DNA of 64,000 nt. Source: Dolomedes plantarius (taxonomy: Eukaryota > Arthropoda > Arachnida > Araneae > Dolomedidae). Each line of letters begins with the position of its first letter. Position 1 is the stretch's first letter. Below, in pieces: positions 1 through 12,842 of this stretch. The notes under the pieces were generated by a model. The model searched no databases. It was not told the origin of the DNA and saw nothing but the letters and a program-made list of their open reading frames with translations. A program made the translations under genes and the position numbers. The stretch covers positions 25,181,591 to 25,245,590 of the forward strand of contig OU015501.1 of assembly GCA_907164885.2 (NCBI GenBank), given 5' to 3'.

Positions 1-3000
1 TCCAAATTTTGGTCACCTCTTAACCAGAAAAATTTACGGCATGGGACACATCCACAACAAAATGAAGGACAGCAGTTCTGAGTCTTTTTTTAACCCCTGA
101 ACTGCGACACGTGTAAAGACAAAATTAAGCACTGTGTTAATTCACAAGGCTAATTAACATAGAGTGTTGCGTAGACCTTTTACTTTTCACTTACGAGACA
201 GTTTAAATTTGAATGCTTTCTATTTTTTAACTTAATTTCACGCAATCAATGGCATTTAAAAAATGTATCGAGTGACATCTGTTTATCCAAAAACTTATAA
301 TACTTCCAAAATAAACTTTATTTTCCCCTGGAAAATTGGAGCAAAATTTCCTTTGGAAAAGTCTTTTTACTTTTGAGACTCGCCTTTTAATACAATGACA
401 TGCCCTACTCCTTTAAAATTCATCCATTAAATTTTTGTGTTCGGCAAAACATAAAAGATTTAATATTATTATTAAGATCCATATTAAACTCAGACTTGAA
501 GAATGTATCAGAACTGAAATATTCCTTATTGTTGGATATATATCCGAGAGATTTCTACGGAACGGTAAACCTTAAACCGATTAAATAAAGAGCTTCTGTC
601 ATTACTTCAACCTTTCCATTCATCGTTGGTAAAAGAATCAGAAATTGAATCGATGGCAATTGCTTAGCAATCCGAACGTTAATTTAAAGCTGCCGGAGGC
701 TTAGTAATATTTATCAAATGAAATTAACAGCTTTTACAAATTTAAAGACACCCTCTTGCGAGGTTAGAATGTTAAATTATACTATTAAATTTTAAACGCA
801 TATTTGTGAGTTGCGATTTAACAACGGAGGATTTGTGGTGTGAAATCTAAGAAAAGTATTCAATAATCCCTTTACAGCTTCTCGTAAACTGATCAAATGC
901 ATGATTTAGCTCTTAATTAATAATATTTTGTCGGTTGATGGTAGCCTTTTGTTGGAATTCTAAGCAGTTGGAAACAGGATAAAAATAAGCTTAACTCAGT
1001 GTGCTCATGTATTTCAGTTACTTCTGCCAATTTTACATAAATGACCAGATCTTTCTACTACTGTAGTTTTTCGGTTTTTAAATTGATATAAATAATATTG
1101 CGCGACATTTCCTATTCTGCAATGTCCAGTCCCAAGAAGGCTTTAAAATTACGGATTGGAACAGCGCCATGCTTTACATATGAAATAAAAAAGAGAATTT
1201 TCGCAAGAAATAACAAATTTACCATTAAATAACGCCTGTTAAAATAGAGTCTATAACAGGCTTTAGTTTGTTAAAAATAAATAAATGATATATTCTTTAG
1301 AAATAAATAAATCTTATAAATGTTATATTCTTTAAAATACAACCATGAATATCCCCCAATATCAAATATTGGAGAACGTATAGAATTACGATTATTGATC
1401 AGTTGGTAATTCATAACCATTAGATTAACAGTAATGAAAATTAAGGTAACTATCCATACTGCCTATGTTTTATGTTATGATAATATGAGAACAATATAAA
1501 ATAACCAGGCCAAGCAACAGTACACATTTTTCTGTCCCAACCCATTTTGTTTTTACAAATATCTATCCCAGACTTGAAATTTTACATCTTTTTTTTGGTT
1601 AATTGCTAAGTATTTGGATTTTATGGAAAAAAATAACAGAACCTATAGTTTAAAGTGAAGAAATATAAAAAGAAAGTACCGTATTACAGGTTTATATTCT
1701 ATGTTTAGGAAAGAATTTAATCTTAGTGAATAAATTTTATTCATAGTTTACGTGAATAAAGGCTTATGTCATAAAAATAATTCCTGAAATTGCTATTGGC
1801 AGACGCACACTTTCATTATGTCTTTGACATTTTTACTTTACGTCTTACTGTGTATCAGACGGTATAAAGTTTCCTTAACCAGAAAGGAAATCTATGAGTT
1901 TGCGCATAAAATAAGACATTTCGAATTTTCCCCTTTTTGTAACCCCACTCTAAACTTGCTATCGAATGCAGAGGATTGATTACCTTGCAAGATTTAATTT
2001 TCGGCAGTCCCAGCCGAGACTCTCTCCGTTAGAAAGCGTTATCGGTTTGTCGTACGCCCCGGGGCTTTTCTGAAACAGCGATAGCAGATTGGAAATCCGT
2101 ATGACAGGAACTATCTGAAATATGTACGCATTCACCTGAAGCTAATTAGACACCTAATTACACTTAATTACATTGGATAACCTACCACTTGTATTCTTCT
2201 TCGCTTTTAATTTCCAGTCGATTCGCTGCTTAATCCTTGCCGTGATAGGGCGACAAGAGAATTTAGGAGACAGTTTATCGTTCTTCTAACAGAATTGTGC
2301 GTTTAGAGTAGCATTTTCTTTATGTTTCATGTATCATAAACATTTTCTAATGTTTTATATAAAAGAAATCCCCCACACTAACTAACAATAAGTTGAGTGA
2401 TTAATAAACTGAAAATATGATACACATGAAAAGATATTATAAAAAAGGTAAATACAAAAAAATATAATTTATTTATTCTATACAAAGTAAGCACTTTGAC
2501 ACCTTAATCACTGATATGTCTGGAAAATGATCAACATTTGTCCAGAAACCACCCGATATGATATAAAAGCGCCTTTTAATCATGGCGTTAACTTATTTAC
2601 AATATTTCATTTATCATTCTCATATTTATCATTATCAAAATTTATTATAATAAAAACTGAGATTGATTATTATAATTTATCATTATTCCTTTTAATAATT
2701 ATTAAATTAATAATAATAATAATTCGTTATTCTCATTAATTATTCTTCAATTCATTGAAATTATTATCATTAATATTTCTTTATCGTGTATTTACAGTAT
2801 TTAGATGATTTAAAGTCTTACTTTAGTGCAGGCCAGAACTAAAAACGCTAGTGAATCGTGTTTTGACGACGCTCTAGAATTGTATTCTGGCCAGTAACAT
2901 CTCATTTTGGCATACTGTTATATGAAAATGTCATTTTACAAAGACAAGATGAATTTCTTATAAGGACGATAATGCCCCAGTGAGACTCTCTTCTTATCTC

Positions 3001-3077
3001 TTACCGTGTCGTTAATTTCTTCATAGTAACATTAATGGAATATTGAGATATGATTAAAGGACTTATAATTGTAAAAT
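1..3077. other. AT-rich stretch without a supported gene
   Basis: I see no supported gene. The open frames at 400-588 and 2527-2739 are short, low in complexity and resemble no family I know. A degenerate TAA/AAT-rich patch lies around 2640-2740. The somewhat GC-richer patch near 1970-2110 has no long frame and no recognisable repeat ends. Confidence 0.6.
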
Positions 3078-3079
3078 TT

Positions 3080-3140
3080 TAGTAGATATACTAATTCAAT
3101 TAGTAGATATACTAATAATTAGTAGATATACTAATTCAAT
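3080..3140. repeat. Three tandem copies of a short palindromic unit
   Basis: The block TTAGTAGATATACTAA occurs three times in a row, separated by short AATTCAAT or TAATT spacers. Each block is itself close to an inverted repeat (TTAGTA against a TACTAA-type end). It could be a small slippage product. No function is implied. Confidence 0.75.
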
Positions 3141-3371
3141 AAAAAGATCACTTAGATTTATAATTTTGAATAAGTTTATTAACTAATCGAACAGTAATCT
3201 CCTATTTAGTATAAATTATACTACACTTACACTGGACTAAGTCTAGAAGAAATCCTTTAAAAGTCTTCCGGAGTAACACAGATCTAAAAATATTCGTTAG
3301 ATTTTAAATTACGAATAAATGAATTTATACACAAAGATAAGATTTTGTTTCTATTTATTTAGGGGAGAGTA

Positions 3372-5045
3372 GTACACAGTGAGACAGGGTACTCAGTGAA
3401 ACAGAGAAGCTTTTATAATGAAGTTTATGTTTGTGCCGCTAGATGTTAGGCTGTTCAGTGACGTTTTGTTTGAAGTAAGTGCTGCCCTTATTTCTAGCGT
3501 GGATGTTCGTTCTGTTGGAAGCTAAGAAACGAAAGTGATTTTTTGAACCTAAAAGTAAGTTATTTATCTTTGTTATACGCCATATATCTTAAGTTTAATT
3601 GTATCTTTTACTTTGGATTGAATTTTATATATATGCCGCACTATTTCTCCACTTAATACCAAAGATTTAACTAAATAAAAATAATGGAAGGGATATTTAG
3701 CCCTTTTTTTTAACAAAGTGAAATGGTACACAAAGAGACATGGAACACTGGTACACAGTGAAACAATGTCTCACTGTGTACCTTGATAACTATATTTATT
3801 CCATAATAGCAATGTGCATTAAATGTTACTCTAATGTATTTGCTACTGTTATGTAATGTATTTAGCATTTGAATTTTCTCAATTTTTATCAACTGAATTT
3901 TGAATTACTAAGATTTTGCTACTACACACAATATAATGAATTTCACATCTTAACATTGTAACTTGTGATATAACATCTTAGCTGATCATATGTTTTTTTA
4001 TGTTTAATTCTTTGTGTTCTATATATTTATAATATTTGTTTACAATATTTTGAATTTGAATTTTACAGACTTTATTACAAAAGCTGCAAGTGAAGCTTCA
4101 ACTAGTGGGGAAACTCAGTCTGTCTTCGTTTCACCCAAACAATTCCGTGGGTTTCCAAAAGCTCTACCTAGGAAGAAAAAAACGGATCGAGAGCCGGGCA
4201 GAAGCAGAATTCTTACCAATTCACATGAAAAAACCCTGTTAGCTGAGAAAGTTGAAAAGAAGGGACAGCTCCAGATTAAGAAGGAAAATAAGTTTTCCAA
4301 AAGATTGCTTTGGAAAAAACCAACACGCCGTAGTATTAAAGATGTTGATAGTTCTTCTGATGAAGAAACTGAAATGGTGCTGGATGAATCTTCAAGTTAT
4401 GAAGAGAATGAAGAAAATTTTTAGTTTCCCAAACTAGTGCCTGATGTTCATGTTGGTGATTATGTTCTTGTGTGTTTCCCAAATGATGTGTTCTACATTG
4501 GGAAAATTTTGTCAGAGATGGACGAGGATAGTGATTTTGAAGTCACTTATCTAATCAAAAGTGAGAAATATAATGCCTTTGTGATGCCAAACATTCTAGA
4601 TGTAGCCTCTGTAAATAAACTGGATATTGTCATGGTTTTGCCTCAGCTAATGTCCATGAAAACAAAAAGATTGTCAGGATATGTCCGTTTTGTTGTGTGG
4701 CTTGACCTTATAAATGTTCGGTGACTTTTCCAAGATTAACAATGAATTGCTTCATGAAAACTTGTGTATAATGAAGCATTGTTTGTGTTTAGTATTGTGA
4801 TAATATATTTTTTAAATAAATAAATTAGCAATGTCTCACTGTGTACGAGGTATGGTACACATTGAGACGAATGCTGATATTATTTTAACGTTAATTATTT
4901 CTAGTTTCTATTTACATGTATTAATAAATTTTGTGTGAAAGATTTTGCCAATAAAACAGATTTAAACATCCAATAGCTAAATTTCTTCATTCGATTGTAT
5001 TTAGCTCTTAATTAATGTTTTTTAAAAATTTGTCTCACTGTGTAC
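3372..5045. repeat. Eight copies of a 14-bp motif (GTACACAGTGAGAC) in the pogo-like element
   Basis: The core of the terminal repeat recurs inside the element. Forward copies lie at 3372-3385, 3389-3402, 3726-3739, 3751-3764 and 4855-4868, the last three and the second with one or two changes. Reverse-complement copies lie at 3768-3781, 4833-4846 and 5032-5045. They form three clusters: left end, intron, and 3' untranslated region to right end. The copies at 3751-3781 form a head-to-head pair. The likely role is transposase binding, by analogy with elements that carry repeated subterminal sites. That role is inference. Confidence 0.8.
4069..4724 (+). pseudogene. Pogo/Tigger-like transposase, C-terminal remnant with in-frame stop
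   Basis: Translation after the predicted splice acceptor gives a serine- and lysine-rich segment with the run SPKQFRGFPKALPRKKK followed by GRSRILTNS. This resembles the P-x-P-KA-x-PRK and SRILT signature seen after the DDE domain in pogo/Tigger and jerky-like transposases. An acidic stretch (SSSDEETEMVLDESSSYEE) follows. A TAG at 4422-4424 interrupts the frame, which then continues as a compact C-terminal segment (VGDYVLVCFPNDVFYIGKIL) that members of this group also carry. The HTH and catalytic aspartates are absent. The frame first reads open at 4014, but the intron border makes 4069 the better exon start. It is a decayed transposase; domestication cannot be excluded from one copy. Confidence 0.75.
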
Positions 5046-5057
5046 TACTCTCCCCTA

Positions 5058-7764
5058 TATGTTTAAAAAGTTTAAATCTTTAAGTTGGTAGCACCTAATA
5101 AATGAAAGAATAAAATATCGAAGTAAATTTTCTTCTACCAATAATTGATATTGCATGTACACCATCATGATTATACGGCATACGATTGTAGAATATCTCT
5201 GTTTTTTCAAAAGTTAAAAACGTATGTATATACCCCTAAGTATGTATTGCATAAAGCATGAAATTATATGCAAACTTTATCCGAATGAAAAGTGCCGTGA
5301 TAGTGGGGAGAATATTTAAGTGAGATAAAATGCTGACCTGAAATACAAATTTGTCTACTTAGCTGATCCAGACGTTAAGGATTTTAATATAAAATCATAT
5401 TTTCAATTTTAGTATGCAAAAGTAATGTCAAGAAGTTTAGTTTTTCTCCATGTTGGTTAGCATTTTCTAAGGTCGTGTAACTTCTTTTAAAGTACTAAAC
5501 AGCTAAAAATTTAATTTTAAGAAGCTTCAGTATTTCAATATTATACCCTTTAGTGATATAACTATTTCATTCAAAAAATAAACTGCAGAAAGGACTTGAC
5601 AAAAACTTAAATGGTCTTTCATATCTTTCGAAGTAAATGATATGCTTTAAAAAGTAGTTGTGCTATTCAGTATGAAGCACAAAGCATATTCACATTTTGA
5701 AATAAGGTGGTGTTAATGTATGTGGGCAGTTTCTTAAGAATTGTAATGGGAAGCTCGCAACGTGCTTTAACATTTCTGTGACGTATTAACTGTACTTGGT
5801 TGGCCTTGGAGGCCATATGTTCGGCAACGACATATCAGGCCCACTGCAGCCAATCGAACAGCGACGGGTCACTTCACTGAGTAAACAACTGACATCCGAT
5901 TGTAAGCAAAATAACTTGTATAAAGACGATTGTTTTTATACAAATATCATGTATCCACGAGCTGTTGATGACACTAGTGGAGGTTTTTAGCATCCGGTGG
6001 ATTAAATGTATCGAAGAAACGTTCGCTGCCCTGCGACAACCTGTTTAATCCACAAAACTGTAGGACTCACAAAGCCTTCTTCATTATCTCACGCACTCTT
6101 TATCGCATAGCCATTTTGCAAAAAAACTTCTAAAACTCTGAGGGTATATGGTTCTTTTCGTTTATGATCAACTGAAACACGTTAAATAGATTCAGATTAA
6201 CATTGCTTGAAATCGATTGAATCAGGTTAAATAATGCTGTATATAAGTGCATAATAGACTAGGACTGTATCTTGTTTATGAAAGAATGGATTTTGAAATT
6301 TTCTTTTCCGTGAAAAACCTGCCTATAAAGTATACTCGTATATTTATAATACGTATAAATATTCGTCAAAATCCAAATATTTCGTACAAAACTGCAATAT
6401 TTTAATAACTACGCTAAAGAAACACTTCTTACCGTGTAGGCGCAATTCTGCATATTTATTTAGATGTCGTATTAAATCCGGTTTAAGGAAGGATATCTAC
6501 TTTTTTTGTCCATTTTAATTTTAACCTAGATAAAGGGACTGACACATCTAGGATTAATGACACTTCAACCATTCATTATTTAACTCTTCGGAAAAAGAAT
6601 TTTTATTTAACTAATTCTGCCCTATTTTCCTCATCTTCATAAATGATGCGGCATAGTTTGTATCATGTACAACGACCAGATTTGTATTAAAACGAGTTAT
6701 TTATGAGTATTTTAAAACGAAAGGATTTACATATATCCATTCTTCAATTTTGAACGATTATAGGATAAAGAAATCTTCACAATTTCATTAAAATACGGTG
6801 ATTTTTTTTCTTAAAAAAGAAGCACTAAAAAGGTGAAAATTTATATCCAAAAAAAGCAATTTCCTATTCTTATGCAAAGATTAAAAATCCTGCGATTTGG
6901 AAGTCCCTAGGGCTGCAAGCAATAGACGGTGAGGCGGTGGCAGTTTCTTTGAGAATATTGTTTCTCTTTACCTTTCATTCGCAAAACAAATTAAATACAG
7001 ACCAGTAACTAGCGAGTAGGCAAGCAATAAGAGAAATATTGTTTTGGCATCCATTTCTTACTTTTAATTTGGCTCAAAGGTCATGTGATTCAATTTTCCT
7101 TTATCTAGACTTTTTATTTAATTTATGCTGTATTTGCATACTTAGTCTCTTGATAGAAAGATCAAGGACATTGTTGATTAAATATTTTTGAGCTCCAATA
7201 GATAAACGTAATATGTTATTCAAAGAATTCTTAGAAAATGTTCACAATATTTCATTTCAAAAATTGTATTGAAGCCTATATCCCGAGGGGAAAATACATT
7301 TCTTTTCGTCTTGAGTATTATGCCGAAATAAATCACAGTTGATTTTGATTAAAATTATCTCCTTTCGACTTCTACCTTTAGTTTTATTTTTCTTAAAACA
7401 AATTTCAAATGGTAGTACGGTTCTGTATGAATTAACTGTTCCTGTATGCTGTAAATACTTTGAAGTTTATCTCGACATGGTATTATTAATAACATTTCTG
7501 ATAAATCTATTTTACTAACTATAAAGTAAATAAAACTAGTTTAAAAGAAATTATTTAAAAATAACAGGCAACTTTCATCCTATTTATTTTCTAATTGCCC
7601 TTTAAAGTTATATAATAGACTTAGAGAAACTAATTTCTCCTTAAATCCTACTTAATTCTTCAAAAAAGTTTTTTGAGATATAATGTTTCATTATAAGATA
7701 TTGCTAAAAGGCACGCACATAATGATTTAAACATTAAGTATTTCGCTAAATAACCTCAAGTGCT
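5058..7764. other. AT-rich stretch without a supported gene
   Basis: Nothing recognisable. The frame at 5796-5990 sits in a slightly GC-richer patch, but its translation has no motif I know and no clear exon borders. Confidence 0.6.
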
Positions 7765-8548
7765 TTTTACTCAAGATAAAGATTAAAAAAATTGATCAGA
7801 TGCAAATAGTTTCCCACAGTTATCCTAATCGATAATTGTACTGAAGTTTTACCAATGAAATTTTTCTAAATCAAGCTAATAGGATATGTTTACCCAGTAA
7901 TCAAGCAACAATTTTATGCTATAAAATATTCCATAATCATTTTTAGTTTTTTAAGAGATTTTCGTACCTTTGCTTTCCAACCATCGTTCTCTGGTTAATT
8001 ATATCGTTAAACCTGAAACATACTTCAACCGAGATCATTTCCAAAGAATCAAATAAGATTATGCTTAACAGAAAAAAGGACCATAACCACTGAAAATAGT
8101 TACTGAATAGTCAGGAACTGAAAAAAAAAATATTTCTGAGACACACCCTTTTTTTGTTCAGGATATAGATTAAAAAAAATGACATCAGATGCAAATAATT
8201 TCGCACAGTTATCCTAGTCGAAAACTTCATTGAAGTTTTACCATTGAAATGTTTTTAAATCAAGCTAATAGGATATGTTTGGAAATCACTCAGTAATCAA
8301 GCAATCATTTTTTATGTTATATAAAATATTCCATATTCCTTTTTAATTTTTAAGAGTTTTATTTTGCGTTTCTTTCCAACCATCGTTCTCTGGCTAATTA
8401 TATCATTAAACCTGAAACGTACTTCATCCGACACCGTTTCTAAAGAAGCAAATAAGATTATGATCAATAGAAAAAAGGGCCATAACCACTGAAAATAGTT
8501 ACGGAATAGTCACAGAATGTAAATAAAAAATCCTTTGTGAGACTCACC
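7765..8548. repeat. Tandem duplication, unit about 387 bp
   Basis: The segment from about 7765 to 8151 recurs at about 8152-8548 with an offset of 387 bases. Shared blocks include CAAGCTAATAGGATATGTTT, TTCCAACCATCGTTCTCTGG and GGCCATAACCACTGAAAATA (one mismatch in unit 1). The units differ by substitutions and small indels, so the duplication is not very recent. No open frame is conserved across both units. Confidence 0.9.
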
Positions 8549-10931
8549 ATAAAAAAGATATCTGGAATATTAATAGAGTTTTTTTTTCTATTTTATAGTA
8601 AATTTCAAAGTATATTTAGATCCGTAGTGTAAGGCTATGTGGGAAGGTGACGCAAGAAGTAGATAAAGTAGCTTAAAAGCGGGATAATGGAACGAGATGA
8701 CCAGAAGTGGAGAGCCAAAATGTGCGGGCTTCAAATTCTATTCGTGCAAAGAAACTACTCTCTAATTTTGAGCCCCCATCGAAGAATATATGACGAAAAC
8801 ACCCAAGCGTGAATATCTTCACCACCAGTTTAAAAACAGAAAATTAATCAAGCTGCATATATCGGATAGAAAATTGGAGAGCCGCTATATTATTATGACA
8901 TTAGGAAAAAATTAGAATAATGGTTTAAGGTTTTCCACATTCTTTAATCAAATTTTAAAAAAGTTACTCAATAATCGGCTGTGTATTACAAATAATACTA
9001 ATAATAATAATTACTATGTTCTTAGAAGCTGTTTGGAAACCGGATCAGAGCCAAAATTAGACAAGGCAAAATCGAGAATGGAAAGAAACTGAAATTTGAA
9101 TTAAATTAGCCTTTCGACCATGCGTCAATAAATTAATTTCGGTAAAGTTTGTTAATTTGAAATAAATAAAAGCTTAATGGTGTGATCTCTTAGGTATCTA
9201 GTGTGGCTACTAGTATTAGTTGAAATTTGAAGTATAATTTGAAATATTGTTCATTCTCCTTTTATTTCCTTTTGTGAATGAACGGATTTATGAACTAGTT
9301 TAAGATCTTCTAATGAAGCATTTTTACTTTTCTAATTATATCCCCATATCCCACTATATATAAATATTTCGATGAAAAATTATTTAAATCTTATTTGTGA
9401 AAACTACAAGATACATCTAAGAATGAAACTTTTTCCCTGTAAACCAAATACATGCAAAAAAAGTCCCTAAAAGAATTTCGATAATAATAGTCACAGATAA
9501 TACTTGTACATAAAAATTGGAAAAGCCAGTATGAATCCTCAGATATTTTTACTTTCTCTAAATATAGAATTATATAGATGAAGAATGTGACAGAAATTGT
9601 TATTTAACCTTTAAATGCAAAGATAAATAAAATTTTTTCATATGTGCTAGTGTCTCTTGCATATTAACGTGGAAAAAATTGAATCTGGATATCACATATA
9701 GTGCTCTCTGATTAAAGACAAAAAGGATTTAACATCAATTATAAATCATTGATTTTAAGGACAAGACATCAGAAATTCGCTAATGGTGTACGCAAAACAT
9801 AAGGATCACATTAAGTTGTTAATGGTGTCCTTCAGCGATGATTTAATGTTCACGTCATAAAACACAGTTAGTACTAAAGTGCATTAAGCTGTTGCTCAAC
9901 GCGTAGTATATATTAATTCGGTTGATTCAATTCAGGAAGTTAGAGAAGTGATCAATATGCTATAGAGCCAGAGCTAATATCAAATTTCATTTGGGTAAAT
10001 ATACATGCTCGTGTTTTCAGGGAGCGTAAATTCAATCTTTGCATGTTAGCTCTTTACCTAGAGCAAAAATAGAAACGTAAGACACTATATTAAGGCTAAT
10101 ATCAATTAAACTTTATCGTTACCTTTTTTACGAAGCTTTTATGATTTTTTAAGCGTAATAGACAAAAAAATGATAGATCCAGATGATAAGACTTTAAATT
10201 TTTCTCAGCGTTTAGAATCAAATATATGAGAGGTTTTGCTATTTTGTACGTTGAACTGAATCAATTATTTCAGAAAGCACTCTTTTATTATAAAAGCTCT
10301 GAGATACATGATAACCTGCACTTCAAATTACAATTTCGGACACATTTAAAGAGTAACTGGATTATGATAAATAAAGTAGAATTGTAAGGAATGTTGTACA
10401 ATGTTTTCTTCTTAACATCAAGGTAAAAAGAAAAGTTACAATACATGAAAATTCAGATATAAAGGTGGATGGGCCAAAACTTCCATTTCTGAATGAATAA
10501 AGACTCACTGGCTTATCCCTCTACGATACACATAGGGCTCTATCATTATTTAGAATCTGTTTTCCTCCGAAAGTCTTGGGCATAAGAACCCTTACTTATA
10601 ATTCTAACAATATCATTGACAAATCCTACGGATGTACACATAGCATTAAATTTCTTGGTCCTCCTGGAATGATAACCATTTATTTCGAAAGAGAAATATT
10701 TTCAATTGTCATTGGTGGAATTGGCTTCATTTACTAATTAGCCTAAAAAATAGAAACTTTAAAATACCCTCTTTAGCTTAAAAATTAAATATTGTAATTA
10801 TAATTGCATTAATTCAGTTTTGAAAGTTCTAATAAAGATATTGTTTTTGCTTTATTTCTTCTTTTTTGAACTTTTAATCCATCAAATTATATTACTGGGG
10901 CATTTTTCTTAGTTACTACGAATAATATCGT
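8549..10931. other. AT-rich stretch without a supported gene
   Basis: I see no coding region, RNA gene or paired repeat ends here. Confidence 0.6.
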
Positions 10932-11046
10932 GTTCACATAGAATCCGTCAGCGTTAGGATTAAAGATTCCGTTGGCACTGATTGGTTAAATGGGTCAATG
11001 ATTGGTTAAAAATTTTGATGCTGACGTTGACGGATTCTATGTGAAC
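10932..11046. mobile_element. Short hairpin MITE-like element (115 bp)
   Basis: The ends GTTCACATAGAATCCGTCA (10932-10950) and its exact reverse complement (11028-11046) form a perfect 19-bp inverted repeat; similarity continues inward for several bases. The middle contains GATTGGTTAAA twice in direct orientation. I cannot see a target-site duplication, so the true ends may lie a few bases further out (TATTGGCC follows on the complement of the right flank). It is a likely MITE of unknown superfamily. Confidence 0.65.
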
Positions 11047-11989
<943 letters not shown>

Positions 11990-12010
11990 AAATATATTTG
12001 GTTTCTGTCA

Positions 12011-12509
12011 CGTGACTATAAGGTTTTCCCTCTAACCTTTAAAGACATATTAAAAAGGAATGAAAAAGCTCTTGAATCCAAAAAATAATGGTCCACACTT
12101 AATAATATGGTACTTTACAATCGAGTATAAAGTATACGCTTCACATGATGACACGTGTCAAAGTGAATTTTGCCTAAAATACAGTTGCAGCTGTAGCGAA
12201 GCGCCTGAGATAGGTTTTCTCTGACTTAGCAGTAATTAATATTATTGAAAATCGTTACTCTTCTAAACATTTTAACTTTGATTGTTGTTGATATATTAGT
12301 GCAAAAGTTATTATAATGATAGTTCAAACATGATGTTAACGTCATGGTGAATCATCAGTTGTACGTATATATTGAGCATTCAAGGAAATTGATGAGGTCT
12401 AGCATACATGACATCGTCAAAACTTTGCAAATACACAATATATTTGCGGTCTAACTCGTGAATATAAGGTTTTCTCTCTAACCTTTATAGACAAATTACA
12501 AAGGAATGA
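12011..12509. repeat. Diverged direct repeat pair (about 53 bp each)
   Basis: The segment 12011-12063 recurs at 12457-12509. Shared blocks are ATAAGGTTTT, CTCTAACCTTTA, AGACA and AAAGGAATGAA. The spacing is about 446 bases. This is probably a remnant of a local duplication or of two copies of a short repeat. Confidence 0.65.
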
Positions 12510-12763
12510 AGATATATACTTATACCCCATACTGAGATTTATGGAAGACAAGTATATAATCTTTAATTTTGATATTTAATTAAATATTATATACTTATCT
12601 CCCAAATTGAGAGATAATAACCTTTCATATGTAAACAGTAAACTACTGTGTAATCTGATAATTTATACGATAAAAATACGATTTATTCGATTTAAATATA
12701 TAATATATATAATAAAAATATATAATATGTATAATAAAATATTCATTTTATTTTAATGTTATC

Positions 12764-12842
12764 TTCGGACCATAATAAGCACCTCAATTTTAAGTCGATT
12801 TTTTAATGTAAAAAGGTGCGTCTTATGGTTCGAAAAATACGG
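12764..12842. mobile_element. Degenerate hairpin MITE ending in CCGTATTTTTCG
   Basis: On the complement the right side reads CCGTATTTTTCGAACCATAAGACGCACCT in two adjacent blocks; the left side carries the matching TTCGGACCATAATAAGCACCT. This pattern (TTTTTCGGACCATAAGACGCACC) is familiar to me as the end of short hAT-like MITEs in animal genomes. The superfamily call is from memory and weak. The left terminus is eroded. Confidence 0.5.

Larger units (their letters stand above)
3362..5055 (+). mobile_element. Pogo-like (Tc1/mariner superfamily) DNA transposon, internally deleted
   Basis: A perfect 25-bp terminal inverted repeat opens with GGGGAGAGTAGTACACAG at 3362-3386 and closes at 5031-5055. 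TA lies directly outside both ends (3360-3361 and 5056-5057), as expected for a Tc1/mariner/pogo target-site duplication. The 1694-bp body contains a noncoding 5' part, a predicted intron (GTAAGT donor at 3555, AG acceptor at 4068) and the C-terminal part of a transposase. The DNA-binding and DDE catalytic parts are missing, so this copy cannot move on its own. AATAAA-like signals follow the coding end near 4815. Confidence 0.85.

Noticed and set aside
5796..5990. 64-residue frame in a slightly GC-richer patch
   Set aside because: No motif, no splice borders and no repeat ends.
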